Shown: one piece after another, positions 11,180 through 22,799 of the stretch
Numbering within the stretch: position 1 is the stretch's first letter
How the letters are laid out: the number at the start of each line of letters is the position of its first letter
Assembly: GCA_036023115.1 (NCBI GenBank)
Contig: JAYKKT010000088.1
Location: 1,053,001-1,117,000, forward strand
Length of the DNA stretch: 64,000 bases
From: Brasenia schreberi
Lineage: Eukaryota; Streptophyta; Magnoliopsida; Nymphaeales; Cabombaceae
Reading direction: 5' to 3'
Notes under the pieces: generated by a model
Seen by the model: the letters and a program-made list of their open reading frames with translations, nothing else
What the model was told of the DNA's origin: nothing
Databases searched by the model: none
Made by a program: the position numbers and the translations under genes

Positions 11180-11920
11180 TCTCTCTCTCTCTCTCACTAT
11201 ATATATCTATATCCATATAAACTAGATTACGCTGTGTTATTTATAATTTATTGAAATATATGAAATATATTATTATTATATTTATATCACCCAAAAACAA
11301 TGAGTTAGCATAAATGAACAATGTTAGTGTACCAATCTCTCTATTTATTTATGTCTATATATATAAAGAGTGTGTACAATAAAAAGGACAAATTCTTAAA
11401 AAAATATTCACATATAAAAGTGTGAATATTGTAATGTTGTTAAACAATATCATATGGACCTTAATAATTAATGAATTGAGGAGGGTCGTATTCTTCGTCT
11501 AAGATTCAAGCATTCATATGTTTCTTTAACCATATCTTTACCAATTTCACGTAAAGCTCGATTGAGCACACACAACAGTGGCCAGGACAACTAGTTTGAA
11601 AACTCAACTTTTAATTTAGCCGGTAGATCAGCCGAAGTATAAGCCAGCCGAGACGAGTCAAAGTCAGGCCAATGAGTATGCATGCCAATGTTTTCCAGTT
11701 AACCCGGCTTGAACTTGGGCAGCAATTAGGCACAGAATTGTGGGTCAAATTAGTTAACTTGTTGGCTAATCCCAGTTGCCAAAACTCAAAGAAGCTCCAA
11801 ATAGCAATGCCACTAATTTTTTTTAAATACAATGCAGAGTGATAAAATGAGAAAAAATAGTTTTAAATGGTTTGTACACGTAAAAAGATAATCAAAAGAA
11901 GTTCATGTAAAAAAGTATGA
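11180..11920. other. Intergenic, AT-rich, no gene seen
   Basis: Short (CT)n at 11175-11196 and low-complexity AT sequence. The 73-aa minus frame at 11611-11832 has no recognised family. Confidence 0.4.
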
Positions 11921-11949
11921 AAAACTAGATTGTGAGAATGAAGAACTCA

Positions 11950-12073
11950 AAAGTGTTGAAAAAAATAATAAAAATTATCTAACTTATGTTGAGTTATATG
12001 CTAGCATGGTACATGATCGAACTCTATAAAAACAAAGAATCCATATAGCCAATCCCATCTTAGTTGTTGTTGT
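11950..12073 (+). mobile_element. RTE LINE 3'-end fragment
   Basis: Matches the last part of the long copy at 29995-30170: aaaaataataaaaattatct, then gagttatatgctagcatgg, then aacaaagaatccatatagcc, ending ttagttgttgttgt. It is 5'-truncated and lacks the middle of the final block. Confidence 0.75.
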
Positions 12074-12079
12074 GGGGAG

Positions 12080-12180
12080 GCTGAAGCCAAATGGACACCT
12101 CAAAATAATGAACACATGACCTCTCACTTGTGAGTGGACCTCCTAACCACGTGAGCTACTGCTCTTGTGCAACAATCACC
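12080..12180 (-). repeat. tRNA-derived SINE-like repeat, reverse orientation
   Basis: The reverse complement shows an A-box-like agtagctcacgtggttagg, then cactcacaagtgagaggtca and a B-box-like tgtgttcatt. Same family as 13045 and 14582. Confidence 0.5.
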
Positions 12181-12184
12181 CTAT

Positions 12185-13030
12185 TTTTTATATTAAGCAA
12201 ATATTTAACTAACAAATCCCATGGCAACAACAAGTATTGATGGAATAAACAAAATTGGCCTGAATTGGTGGATCCAAATTGGGTCGGTAGCATTTTGATT
12301 CGACATCAATTAGCATCAACAAGAAAATCCATTCAAAATATTCTTTAAAATTTTAGTGCTTTTCTTTAGGTTTTTGATTTTTAGTTTTTCAAATTCCAAT
12401 TGACATTGGATTCGGTCAATTATTACAATTACTATTTCTATGCTTATGATCATTTGTTCCTTGAGCACCATGGCCCAATCTGCTGTTTACCATTGAGAAA
12501 GCATATCTAATGAGTTTTGGCATCAATATTACGTATATTGACATTTATAGGATAGGTTTAGGTCCATAATTCAGGAAAATGACAGTTTTATTATTATTTG
12601 TTTAATATCAAGTTGGTGGTTTGTCCCTTTCATCCATCACCAGGGATAGAGCTGCCAACGTAAGGCATGACACGAGAACCCGAGGCCAACATGACCAAAA
12701 AGTTCGCGTCTGTGTCCACCCAAAGGGAAAAAAGGACCTTTCAAGTTTCCAACCAAAACACGGGATCAAACACGAAAACAATCTACGGTTGTCATTCAAC
12801 GAATTCTGACTGTAAAACATACATAATTCTCATTGTCGTCACAGCACACTTAACTTTAGAGTTCTAATGAGATCCAGATCAGATCCAAATCCAGACCCAG
12901 TGTATATATTAGTATCTAAAAGATTCATCTCTTTGTCAGAGATCCAAAAAAAAAATTTATGTGTTGATCACTGTTGGCTACTTAATTCTACAATCCTTTG
13001 TCCAAGGTTGGTTCCAGTGATACAATATTC
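12185..13030. other. Intergenic, no gene seen
   Basis: AT-rich. Two overlapping 60-70 aa frames on opposite strands at 12608-12820 have no recognisable family. Confidence 0.35.
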
Positions 13031-13039
13031 AGTTTTGCA

Positions 13040-13130
13040 CAGTGAGCAACAGCTTAAATGGCTAGGGGGTCGACTCACAGGTTGAAGGTGATGAGCTCAA
13101 TACCCGGGGCTTGCATCAGCCTCCCAATAT
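13040..13130 (+). repeat. tRNA-derived SINE-like repeat
   Basis: gcaacagcttaaatggctag resembles an A box and gatgagctcaatacccgggg a B box. It ends in a run of A (cccaatataacaaaaaaac), as expected for a retroposed SINE. Confidence 0.55.
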
Positions 13131-13344
13131 AACAAAAAAACAAAATATTCTGTTTTTCAAATCTCTGCTATTGTTTCTTGTTATAATTGAGATGGCTGAA
13201 TCCAAAAGCTTAAACTATGAATCGCCACGCATACTGAAAAAATGAGCTCTAGCACGACTTTAAACTATAATATTCTTTTATATTTTTATAATAGAAAAAA
13301 TTTTCTTTTTTTCTTTTTTCAAGGGACTAAAGAATTCTAGACAT

Positions 13345-13650
13345 GACTGGTTCTTAATGGGCCTGATGGTTCTACCGAAACCGAACCAAGTCAAGAACCG
13401 GTCGAATCCACAGCTGAAACCGAGGACCACCCGATTCAGTTCTGGTTTCACTTATAAAACCAAAACCAGATCCAAACCGGAATTGTTAGTTTCAAATCAT
13501 CGGTTTCAGTATTTTTAAAAAAAATTATCATATTTTCCAAATTTTTTAATAAAAATATCGGTTCAAGAATCAAACTAAAACCATCCAAAACTGATAGTTC
13601 TTAAACCGTAACCGGCCTCTAACTAACTGAAACCGAACATGTCTACCTGT
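13345..13650. repeat. GGTTCC/GGAACC-rich dispersed repeat
   Basis: Dense in aaccgaaccaag, gaaccggtcgaa and aaccggaattg-type words, running into both orientations. The same family occurs at 7955-8180, 14770-15145, 23180-23330, 32325-32690 and 33745-33830. Confidence 0.6.
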
Positions 13651-14162
13651 TGTGGCCATAATTCCTTTTCTTTAGAGAAAAAAAAGTTCTTTTCATATGA
13701 CCAATTGCTCATTTAATGCTGCTTATACTTAGTCGACGCTACATTAAGAGCTCATACTTCTTGCCCTTTCTTGTTTCATTTAGTCAATATTTTCTCTCAA
13801 ATGGATCCAAAACATTATAAATGAGGAGCCTTTTCCTGCACTGAGAAGGGCCAACCATATGGATTCTTAGTCACCATGTAGTTCAGTAAGCATGCCGACA
13901 CACAGGAACCCGCCCATCTCTGCCAGATCCACCGGAAACCGGTAGGCCTACTGGTTGATTTGTTGCTGCATGGCCGGCCGATTCATCGCTGTATAACTTG
14001 CTCATGCTCTATAAACATGGTGCACCTTGAGCATGGTATAGCTCCGGTAAGAATTTATATGCATTTAAATTTTCTGCATAAATTTGTGTCTTATGATTCA
14101 TGGTATTACTTAGCTGTTGCTGATGTGATGCAGGAGCATTTAGCCCTGGCCGATCCACACTA

Positions 14163-14164
<2 letters not shown>

Positions 14165-14199
<35 letters not shown>

Positions 14200-14430
14200 A
14201 GAGGAAAGGAAGAGAGAGAGAGAGAGAGAGATTGGATTTCAATGATGTTGCTCACTCATTCAATGATTGATTTTCGTTTGCATGAGTATAGTAATATCTC
14301 TTTTATACATTTTTAAAAACTTTAATTATTTTTAAATTATACTTATGCTACTAAAAAGGCAATAGATCAACATGCATGATTATGTCAGAAGTGAACATGA
14401 TTTGGTTTTTCTGTATATATATACACGCCT
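14165..14430. mobile_element. MITE-like family A copy beside (TA)n/(GA)n
   Basis: (TA)n at 14168-14196 and (GA)n at 14212-14231 precede a unit with tgcatgagtatagtaat and, near its end, gaagtgaacatgatttggtt, followed by more (TA)n. Same order of words as the copies at 23754 and 23999. Confidence 0.6.
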
Positions 14431-14581
14431 TTGGCTTATAGCAAGTAATTGTCAAGCTAAAATAATTGCATTAGTCATACAAAAGAATCATTTTTCATGT
14501 AATAAGAAATAAGGGCGCTTATTGCATTTCTTTTGCTATTTGATACTGATAGGCCAACAATATACACTATGTTATTGCACA

Positions 14582-14690
14582 AAGAGCAATAGCTCACCAG
14601 GTTAGGGTAGGGTATCGACTCAGAAATTGTAGATCAAGGGTTCGATGCCTGGCATCGGGGCTTCGGCCTCCCCGTTGCACCAAAAGGAAA
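14582..14690 (+). repeat. tRNA-derived SINE-like repeat
   Basis: The clearest copy: A-box-like gcaatagctcaccaggttag and B-box-like aagggttcgatgcctgg, then ggcttcggcctccccgttgc and an A-rich tail. Confidence 0.6.
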
Positions 14691-14769
14691 AACACATTGT
14701 TATGAACAAAGAGTGTGCGTACAGATAATCGGTGAATCCTGTCCAAAATATCGTGGGCTTTATTTTTAA

Positions 14770-15145
14770 AGTAGACATGGTCTGGTTCCGGAAACTGCTG
14801 GTTTCGGTTTGCTTGGAGTCAGGAACCGGAACTGAATCGGGATCCGGTCGGTTCTGATACCAGTTTGGAACTGCCACTTCTGGTTCTAGTTTAGGCTCTA
14901 AATCTTTTGAAACCAAAAATATTAAAATTTTTGAATTTTGACAAAAGAATATTACAAACTTAAAGAACCGATAGTTCCAAACCGCTCATTTAGTTCTGAC
15001 ATTGGTTATGGTTCTGTAGAAGCTGGAACCGAAACTGAACTGGATCGTCCCCAGTTTGGGATCTGGTTTTCGCTGTTCTTGGCCTGGTTCGGTTCCGGTT
15101 GGAACCACTGGGCCGGTTCAGAACCAGTCATGTCTATCTTAAAGC
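14770..15145. repeat. GGTTCC/GGAACC-rich dispersed repeat, inverted pair
   Basis: The left half reads tggttccggaaactgctggt and gaaccggaactgaatcggga; the right half repeats similar words in the opposite order through ggttccggttggaacc. The open frames here (Glu-Pro and Gly-Trp rich) are translations of the repeat. Confidence 0.6.
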
Positions 15146-15239
15146 CCATAGCCCATGGTTATATCGCGCCTTTGTATTTAACCTCACGGGTTCAACAGTG
15201 GGCTATAACTTTTTAATTTCCAAACTTTTGGTAGGGGCA

Positions 15240-15480
15240 TAATCGAGCCGACCAAGCTCGAGTACAAGCAAATGCCACTCAACCTCTTTAAGAAAAATGC
15301 TTTCTTCGAGCTCAAACGATCTTCGATCTTCAAGCTTGAGTTATGTTCGAACAACTCGAGCTCGGCTCCTTTGAGCTTGGTGCCACAGAATGACTCGATT
15401 AAGTTTGGCTTGTGTTTATTTGAGTTCAGTGAGTTCGAATCCAAACAGAGATCGACTGTGCTCATGGATTAGCTCAAAAT
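15240..15480. repeat. Dispersed repeat rich in tcgag/ctcgag words
   Basis: Opposed 66-aa and 93-aa frames overlap here, both made of Leu/Ser/Glu-rich repeats. Similar ctcaagctcaagctcaa words occur at 18040-18065. Not a gene. Confidence 0.4.
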
Positions 15481-15624
15481 TGAAAAGTTTTAACCTCAAG
15501 TCTGAATCTACCAAATACATAAAAAATATTTAAATACAAATAAATTTGATAATCTTATAAAGCTCCATTAGCCTCGCTTTTCAAAAAATAATGTGCATAT
15601 GGTTTCATAAATATCGACTGCCAA

Positions 15625-15702
15625 CAACTCTATGGAAACAAAGAATTCATGTAGCCGACCCCGTCTAGTATGGGAAAAGGCTTAGTTGTTGTTGTTGTTG
15701 TT
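15625..15702 (+). mobile_element. RTE LINE 3'-end fragment
   Basis: gtagccgaccccgtctagta, then tgggaaaaggcttag and (TTG)5. It is the same 3' terminus as the long copy ending at 30170. Confidence 0.85.
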
Positions 15703-15999
15703 TAATAAATATATTTTAAAACTTTCATTTAAAAAAAAATTAATACTTAATTTAAAATTTTCTCGGTCGCCCCACCCCGCCACAATGTGGATCCGGCACT
15801 GCACTTAGGAATAGTTTGATGTGATGAATGATGTGTTAATTGTTGTAGCTCTCATACGTTTTGGGAGGAAAGCAACTTGATAGTTATCTAGTTGGAAACG
15901 TGAAGAATCACGACTGCTATTTGTTATTGCATCTCATAGCCAAGCCCTTGACGTTCACAAATCTCATTGATATAATTTTCTATAGCAATTTGGAGATGG

Positions 16000-16335
16000 T
16001 GGTTCGGGGTGTTCATGGAACCAATAAAACCGAACCAAACCAACGGTTGGATTTGGTTCGATTCTAGAAAGAAAAAAAGTTGAATGCCGAACCAAACCAT
16101 TATATATAATACATTTTATATGTATATAAGGTTATAAACTTATATATAATCTTTATAAGTTTATGTATATGAGTTTTATAACCTTATATACATATAAAAT
16201 ATGAATATATGTATATATACAATATTATATACTTATATAGATTTAACTCCCCCTATGTAAGGGATCACCCTTGCATGGCCGGTCCCAAGCCCAGAAAAAG
16301 GAGGAGGGTTGTGTTAGGCTTCCGACTACCAGCAT
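16000..16335. repeat. Dispersed repeats, no gene
   Basis: Contains a gaaccaaaccaacggttgg type repeat at 16015-16105 and a palindromic AT stretch at 16105-16240, then a fragment with gtgttaggcttccgac shared with the SINE-like repeats at 7000 and 36330. Confidence 0.45.
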
Positions 16336-16339
16336 AAAA

Positions 16340-16436
16340 CTTTGTTGGACTTAACATGGATTCTACAAAAAAAACAAATAATCCACGTAGTTGACCCCAT
16401 CTAGTATGGAAAAAGGCTTAGTTGTAGTTGTAGTAT
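16340..16436 (+). mobile_element. RTE LINE 3'-end fragment
   Basis: aataatccacgtagttgacc, then ccatctagtatggaaaaagg and ttagttgtagttgtag. The terminal repeat is a variant (TTGTAG) of the usual TTG. Confidence 0.8.
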
Positions 16437-16716
16437 ATAGATTTAAAGCTTGACAAGTTTATAAGTTCACATATGAGTTTTATAACCTCATATATATATA
16501 TACAATATGGATGGTAGATCCACATAATCTCATGGCGTAATACATTGTATTTAATAAAATCTTTAAATAAGTAGAACCATGGATCAAAATTGAATAAAAC
16601 CAGAACCGGCCTTTTGGTTTGGTTTGATTCTAGCCACATCATGTTCCAGTTCGAGGTCGAGGCCATAACCAAACCAAACCAAGTCGTGAACACCCGAGTG
16701 ATCATTTTTAAAATAC

Positions 16717-16910
16717 AAAACAACAACAACAACTAAGCCTTTCCCCATACTAGACGGGATCGGCTACATGGATTCTTTGTTTCCACGGAGCCCTATCATG
16801 TGCCATGTTAGCAGTTAACTTAACATAAGCTAGATCATTCTTTATTAATTTTTTTCAACACTTTTATGGTCGTCCTCTACTTCTTTTAATAATTTCAAAT
16901 TCTAGCCGCA
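16717..16910 (-). mobile_element. RTE LINE 3'-end fragment, reverse orientation
   Basis: Begins caacaacaacaactaagcct and continues through ccatactagacgggatcggc, catgtgccatgttagcag and gctagatcattctttatt, collinear with the last 190 bases of the long copy. Confidence 0.85.
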
Positions 16911-16914
16911 TCAT

Positions 16915-18200
16915 GCACATAAATATTAGTTACACACACAGAGATGGCTAATGAATGTTTAACTATGCAGCAAGGCCGACAGGCCTGGGTTCAAATCTAA
17001 CGGCTGCAGACTTCTTATATGCAATGATATGATGATGTAGACTTACCTACTTCCTTATCTAAATAATTATACAAGATTTTATCCAATGGTTCAAATCAAG
17101 GAAGTTTGATTTGTTGTTGTCACTGTGGATTAATTGTTCTTTAGTAATAAATGTTACACTTAAAGCGAAATAGCATCAATCAATATATTGATTGGTGAAC
17201 AATACATAGGATCTATAAGCTCCCCACAAATTACCACTAGCAAGTCAAGTCAATAGGTCTTAACTATGATGGATTTCTAATAATAATGTTGTTGATGATG
17301 ATGATAATAATAGACAAGAAGGGATCATTATAGATTGCTTCTTTTGCATTGTGATGTTTGATTCATAATACCAACAATATGTTTTTAATAATAATACCAA
17401 CAATATGTCTTTAATGCATAACCAAACTTCAAATTACGAGCATAAAAAATTGAAGGTCCGTCATAGTTTGTGTTGGATCCTTTTCACGTTGAAACAGGTC
17501 ATCTTGGGGCAAAAACCTTTCCCTCTATGTTACTTTGGATGGATCACGAAGACCAACCTTTTGGGCAGGTCAACTTTGAACACGAAACCAACTTCTTTCT
17601 TGTTATTTTGGGATTCAAATATGGATCTTCTAGGTCGTGCCCGTTTCGGGTTTTCAGATCGTGTCTCATATAGACAGCCCTAAATTTTGCCACATTTCCT
17701 TGGGAAAATGATACATTTTCATGAACAAACCAAGCACATGGTCAGGCTTGGGGTGGGGACAGGCTCTTGTGGGTCAGCTTGCCGACACAATTGACAGTAT
17801 CTTCAAAGGACATGAATAAGTGTAGAGAGAAGTCTTCAAATGTGTGGACCCATCTTGCATCACAAAGATATACCTTTGACATGTACTCAACCCCTAACCA
17901 TTCATTTATTTATTGTAACAACTCATTAGCCTGTTTGTCAAACCTAAGTATGAAAAAATATGGCCAAAAAATCGCCGTAAACCCAACACGTATGAGTCAA
18001 CCTCGAGTATGAGCAAGCTTGACTCGTTAAAAAAATGCTTGGCTCAAGCTCAAGCTCAAGCTCAACCTATGTTTGAAAACTCGATCTTGCCTTACTAGGT
18101 TCGTCTGAGCTGGGGGCAACCAAGATTAACTCTATTAAGCTTTGATTGAGAGAAAGACATATATACGTATAGAGAAAGATAGGTAGAGATCCTACTATAT
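16915..18200. other. Intergenic, no gene supported
   Basis: Includes a SINE-like fragment near 16940-17030 and Ala-Gln-like caagctcaagctcaagctc repeats near 18040. The frames at 17405-17683 overlap each other in two phases, with no recognisable family. Confidence 0.35.
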
Positions 18201-18209
18201 GGTAGCATC

Positions 18210-18535
18210 ATTAATACTAGGATATCCAAATAAACCTCAATTATTCATTTTAAGAGATAAATGTTTGAGATTTTAATTTAAAAATGTAACAAGTTAATTG
18301 TTACTTTTTATATGTGTACTTGATTTACACTTATATTTTCACTTTAAAATTTCAATTTCAAAAAGTACCTTGCAAAGTATACTTGATTCACATTTGTACT
18401 TTTTGTTTTTTAAATTCAAATCACAATTATTCATTTCTCAAAATAAATGGTTGAGATTTGTTTGAATATGCTAGCATCTGATGATACTAATATATATATA
18501 TATATATATATAGATATATATATATATATATATGA
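18210..18535. mobile_element. Foldback (MITE-like) element followed by (TA)n
   Basis: The left arm (gtagcatcattaatacta through aataaacctcaattattcat) is roughly inverted at the right (attcatttctcaaaataaat through gctagcatctgatgatacta), about 260 bases long. (TA)n with one interruption follows at 18492-18531. Confidence 0.5.
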
Positions 18536-19131
18536 AAGCTTTTAACGAAGTGACAAGTGTAAACTATACTAGCAAATTCTTATATCTATCACATCTTATA
18601 CGTAGAAATTTTCTTATAGCACAAGGCATGCTAAACAACAAGATAGCATTCATATATCCCTTCTTTGATACTACGAAAAGTTCTAAACCATTTTTTTTAA
18701 TGTGAATTGCATTCAAAGCTAGAAAGCATGCCTTTGAGCTCACAATGGTTGGTTAATTTTCTACTTGCACCCTAATTTCAAACCCATTGATTCAAAGCTG
18801 GATCTTCTAGTTGTCCGGGATTAAAGCTTTGTGTCTACCATGCTTTGAAAGTGCAATCACAACGTGCTCTCTCTCTCTCTCTCTCTCTCTGAAAGATTTG
18901 TTTTGATCTTTAGTACGATGGTGGTGATGGGATTCGAACCTTTGACGTCTCGTTAAGATAATGCAATCAATCCGGTCTCTTGAGCCCACAACAGCCATTA
19001 ACCGTTTGTCCCACACTTGACATTTTCTTGAGAAGGGGTTGTGATTTACCTGGCTGCCACTGGTATGCGTGGAAATTTGGGTCGGATGTTGGGTTTTTGC
19101 ATTAAACTCGATATGTTTTAGGTTTGGATAA
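18535..19131. other. Intergenic; short (CT)n and a tRNA-like repeat fragment
   Basis: (CT)n at 18867-18890 and a B-box-like gggattcgaacctttgac at about 18928. No gene. Confidence 0.4.
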
Positions 19132-19711
19132 TGTTGACGCCGAAAATTGAGAAGGGCATGTGGCATTAAGAGAGAGGAGATACATGGCAGAAGTCCCGAG
19201 AAACCCCAACAAAGGCTCGGGCCCATAATATTAATAGATCCCGAAGCATGAAGTAATAGTGGATGAAGTTGGAACAAAGGCTCGGGCCCATAACATTAAC
19301 AGATCTCGAAGCATAAAGTGGTGGTGGATGCAATTGGTACACCTTGGATTGCAGTGAGAAGGAAGCAATAAGGAAGAAATAAAAGTTATTGAGAGTCGTG
19401 TTCATACAAGATGAACCTATTCTTTGTCGCCTTGATGGTGGCCTATAAATAGTAAGGATAATGATCAATGAAAGGGATCAACAAAAATAACAGTTCTTAC
19501 TTTTTTCTTACATTACTCTTTTTCTTGTTTTTTAGGAGTATTTTAACTTAGTGTTCTTGATATTGTCGCCTTGATGGTGGCCTATAAATAGTAAGGATAA
19601 TGATCAATGAAAGGGATCAACAAAAATAACAGTTCTTACTTTTTTCTTACATTACTCTTTTTCTTGTTTTTTAGGAGTGTTTTAACTTAGTGTTCTTGAT
19701 ATATATCAACA
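19132..19711 (+). mobile_element. Probable solo LTR with internal tandem duplications
   Basis: Bounded by TGTTGACGCC at 19132 and ATATCAACA at 19711, a 6-base terminal inverted repeat of TG...CA type. A TATA-like cctataaatagtaagg suggests a U3 promoter. Two internal tandem duplications lie in the expected order: about 65 bp upstream of the TATA (19208 and 19273) and 139 bp containing the TATA (19424 and 19563). No matching 5-bp target duplication is visible (gataa against ccgag) and no second LTR or coding part adjoins it. Confidence 0.5.
19424..19700. repeat. 139-bp tandem duplication carrying a TATA motif
   Basis: The unit from ttgtcgccttgatggtgg to gtgttcttgat occurs twice, with only one base difference noticed (ggagtatttt against ggagtgtttt). 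It is recent and duplicates the presumed promoter and start of the LTR. Confidence 0.9.
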
Positions 19712-19719
19712 CCGAGTGG

Positions 19720-20790
19720 TCTATCATGTTTGTATGGTTGATTCCAATAGCAATCGAGATATGTACAGTCGGATTTCTAGGAACCCATTCTCCTCTTGAC
19801 TGCTCTTTGAATTGCATCATCACTTTTGGTGACAACCATTAGAAATAGAGTACAGGCATATAAGAGAGTGTAGATATTGGATTATCCACTAAAATGCTAT
19901 TTATATTGTGCTTCAAAAACACAATAATACGGCAAAACCGAGACAAAAAACAAAGGTTATCATTAGGAATGAGTAAAAATATTTCGGTTTGGTTTGGTTT
20001 GTATGGTTTGGTTAGTGAACTGCTTCATAGACTTTCAATAGATCCATTACTTAATTTGGATCATATCCATAAAGAAAGGTATCCAAAACCAAAACCATAT
20101 CCAACTGCACTCGACTGCATTCTTTAGCAATTTCTACCCAGATTCAGATGTGAACTACTATGAACTTGCAATATAGATCGGATCTGAATCCAAAGTTTAG
20201 ACCGGAGCCTCATCTATTTAATGAGAAGATAAACCCAGTTCAGAGAGCAGCCTTGCAGCTCTAGCTATTCAAAGAGAGTATTGATTTCTTCCTCAAGGAA
20301 CGAAATCATTTCCTGAACTCCCTGAATTTCATGGGGAAATTCATTCCATGACTTGGGAAATTTGATTCTTACAACTTAGAAGCACACACATTGTATTCAT
20401 GAAGCCGACGAGTTCACGTAAAACCAAAACCGAAATTATGCCTTTTCCCATATAAGAAAGAGCCCACGTACTTCTTAGCTGGGTGAAAGCAGAAAGAGAT
20501 GCGTGGGCAATTTAAATTTATGTTCTCTCTTACACACATACACACAAAAATATTCATTCAAGCTAGATCCTCCATGCTCTTCCACACTGTCTCATTGAAG
20601 AGACGGACTGTTCATGTTCAAAAAGGAAAAAATAGAAAAATACAAGTTGTATTTTATATTATTTCTATTTTAAAAAAATAACTCTTGCTATTTGTCTTTT
20701 AAATATGAAAAAACTATTGCTTTGATCGGATGGCCTGGATGAGTATATAGAGTTCCTTTCATCGCTCTCTCTCTCTATATATATATTATG
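19720..20790. other. Intergenic, no gene seen
   Basis: A gtttggtttggtttgtatgg repeat near 19985 belongs to the dispersed ggttcggttt-type repeats. The remaining frames are short and unrecognised. Confidence 0.35.
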
Positions 20791-20965
20791 GAAAACTAGA
20801 TCCTGCCCACTTTCGACATGCTGACTCATGCTCATTCAATTCAATGTTTTTCAATAGCACTAGTGTAATTTAAAATTGTTTAAAGAGTTTTCAAAAAAAA
20901 GACAAAGGACAATATTATCACATTAATGCTCTTGAAAAGCAATAGTCTAATATGAGTGAGCAATT
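20790..20965 (-). mobile_element. MITE-like family A copy, reverse orientation, next to (TA)n
   Basis: aaaactagatcctgcccact with tttcgacatgctg is the reverse complement of the right end seen at 23900 and 24145; tagcactagtgtaattta matches the interior. (CT)n-(TA)n precedes it at 20765-20788. Confidence 0.5.
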
Positions 20966-21054
20966 TCAATTGTGGACAATATCCAATCACTATATGTGCA
21001 TGTACGTATGTATTGGCCGTCTTACTCTCATGCTTGTTTTACATACATATAAAT

Positions 21055-21056
21055 GT

Positions 21057-21104
<48 letters not shown>

Positions 21105-21105
21105 T
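21055..21105. repeat. (GT)n-(GA)n compound microsatellite
   Basis: GT repeats run straight into GA repeats. Confidence 0.9.
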
Positions 21106-21354
21106 GTTAGTGATAATTGATGAGAAGGTTTACCTACAATGTTATGCCAAAGAGAGGGCCACCAAACAAGTTTGGAATCTCAACCCAGACCAACTTGGTC
21201 CTAAAGTAATTGAAAGTATGTGCATACTGTTAACAAAGACACGTATAATTACTGGTCACCGGAATAAAATCATGCAATTAATTAACTTAATAATCCAAAA
21301 GAAAACAGCCAGGTTTTCAATAAGTCATGAAAGGTACGTACTACCAAATAAACC

Positions 21355-21368
21355 TCTCTCTCTCTATA

Positions 21369-21444
<76 letters not shown>

Positions 21445-21445
21445 T
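21355..21445. repeat. (CT)n-(TA)n-(GA)n compound microsatellite
   Basis: Symmetrical compound tract: CT, then TA, then GA, which can fold back on itself. A second small copy is at 21600-21640. Confidence 0.9.
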
Positions 21446-21639
21446 ACTATATCGAGCGTATATTGCAGCTGATATAAGCCCAAAATAGTAGATTGCGTTA
21501 AGGATCCCTACAGTTTGTATTTTTGCACTCAAAATAGTGGATTGCACTGGAAGAATACAAACCATGAGTATCACTAGCGCGATCTACTATTTTGATCTTA
21601 TCTCTCTCTATATATAGAGAGAGATAACTATATATAGAG

Positions 21640-21885
21640 AGAATAGTTCATGTGCATCATTCATGCTTAAATCCGCTTAACTATTTTTATCGTTCGATCA
21701 ACATGATCAATGGTAGAGATTTGAATTTAAAAACATTTAATACATATGATTTATTAAATGTTAGATATAATAAATATAATGGTGATTTTTTCTTTTTAAA
21801 TTTAAATATTCATCGTTAATCATGTTGATCAAATAATAGAAATCTTTAAGTGGATTTGACCATGAACGAGTGTACACATATATAT
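21640..21885. mobile_element. MITE-like family B foldback
   Basis: The left arm gttcatgtgcatcattcatg with cttaaatccgctta is inverted on the right (aagtggatttgaccatgaac), about 220 bases long, flanked by (TA)n/(GA)n on both sides. No transposase. Confidence 0.6.
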
Positions 21886-21914
21886 ATGTTTCTCTCTATA
21901 TATACATAAGTATA

Positions 21915-21917
21915 CAT

Positions 21918-21995
<78 letters not shown>

Positions 21996-22110
21996 TATAT
22001 TTATATATATACATAGGTATGCATATATACATACATATACATAATACATATATATAAATATACATACATATGCATATACATATATACATATGCATATATA
22101 TAAAATACTG
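21915..22110. repeat. (CA)n-(TA)n microsatellite cluster
   Basis: CA repeats then TA repeats to 21993, then degenerate ATACAT repeats. Tyr/Ile-rich reading frames on the minus strand are artefacts. Confidence 0.9.
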
Positions 22111-22244
22111 CTCGATCTTGAAAGCTTTGCATGGTGGGTGTGAGCAGTCCATGGAATTGTTTAGCATAGATGAACTATGGTTTAGTAGTTCGTGAATTGA
22201 ACCTGGCTATTGAACTTCTGTTGACGTTCCAACAGGAAGAATAT

Positions 22245-22420
22245 ATACATTATAGGTAGTGGTAAATGCTCAAATCTATGCAAACATCACCATTGTTTGA
22301 TTAGCATCATCAATGATCAAAATTTGAAGGAAAGTATCATTGTACTTTATATTTAGTTTATTATTAAATTATTATTATTTTATCACCTCAACCATATATC
22401 TCATAGATCGAATGATTGAG
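22245..22420. mobile_element. Partial MITE-like family B copy
   Basis: ctcaaatctatgcaaacatc, then gatcaaaatttgaaggaaa, resembling the adjacent copy at 22530-22790. Confidence 0.4.
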
Positions 22421-22433
22421 TATTTATCATTTC

Positions 22434-22439
22434 CTCCCT

Positions 22440-22515
<76 letters not shown>

Positions 22516-22530
22516 AGGGGGAGAGAGAGG
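22434..22530. repeat. (CCCT)n-(CT)n-(TA)n-(GA)n microsatellite
   Basis: Compound tract ending in gggagggggagagagagg; it flanks the MITE-like copy that follows. Confidence 0.9.
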
Positions 22531-22795
22531 TATACGTTGAATCTTTATTCATGCTCAAATCTACTTACATATCTTCATTGTATGATCAACGTAATCTAGG
22601 GTAAAGGTTTTAAATTAAAAGGCAAAATACATGCAATTTGAATTTAAAAAACTAAATGTATCATTGTACCTTTTGTACTTTGCATTTGTATATTTTATTT
22701 TTTAAATTCAAATCATCATCTTTAATCACACTTATCAAATGGTAGAAATACTTGAGTGGGTTTAAGCATGAACGAGTTTGAGCACTTAGTATTAT
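22530..22795. mobile_element. MITE-like family B foldback
   Basis: The left arm ttcatgctcaaatctactta is inverted at the right (tgagtgggtttaagcatgaa), about 220 bases apart, with an AT-rich interior. Abuts a (TA)n-(GA)n tract. Confidence 0.65.
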
Positions 22796-22799
22796 CTTT

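Noticed and set aside
18925..18985. Possible tRNA gene (gattcgaacc B-box word)
   Set aside because: Neither this nor 22815 or 14582 has a complete A box, acceptor stem or anticodon arm that pairs. They fit degenerate tRNA-derived repeats.
21846..22167. Long Ile/Tyr/Cys/Val-rich reading frames
   Set aside because: They are translations of (TA)n, (CA)n and ATACAT repeats. The same applies to 8877-9101, 42538-42744, 23550-23783 and 48412-48795 beyond the splice donor.
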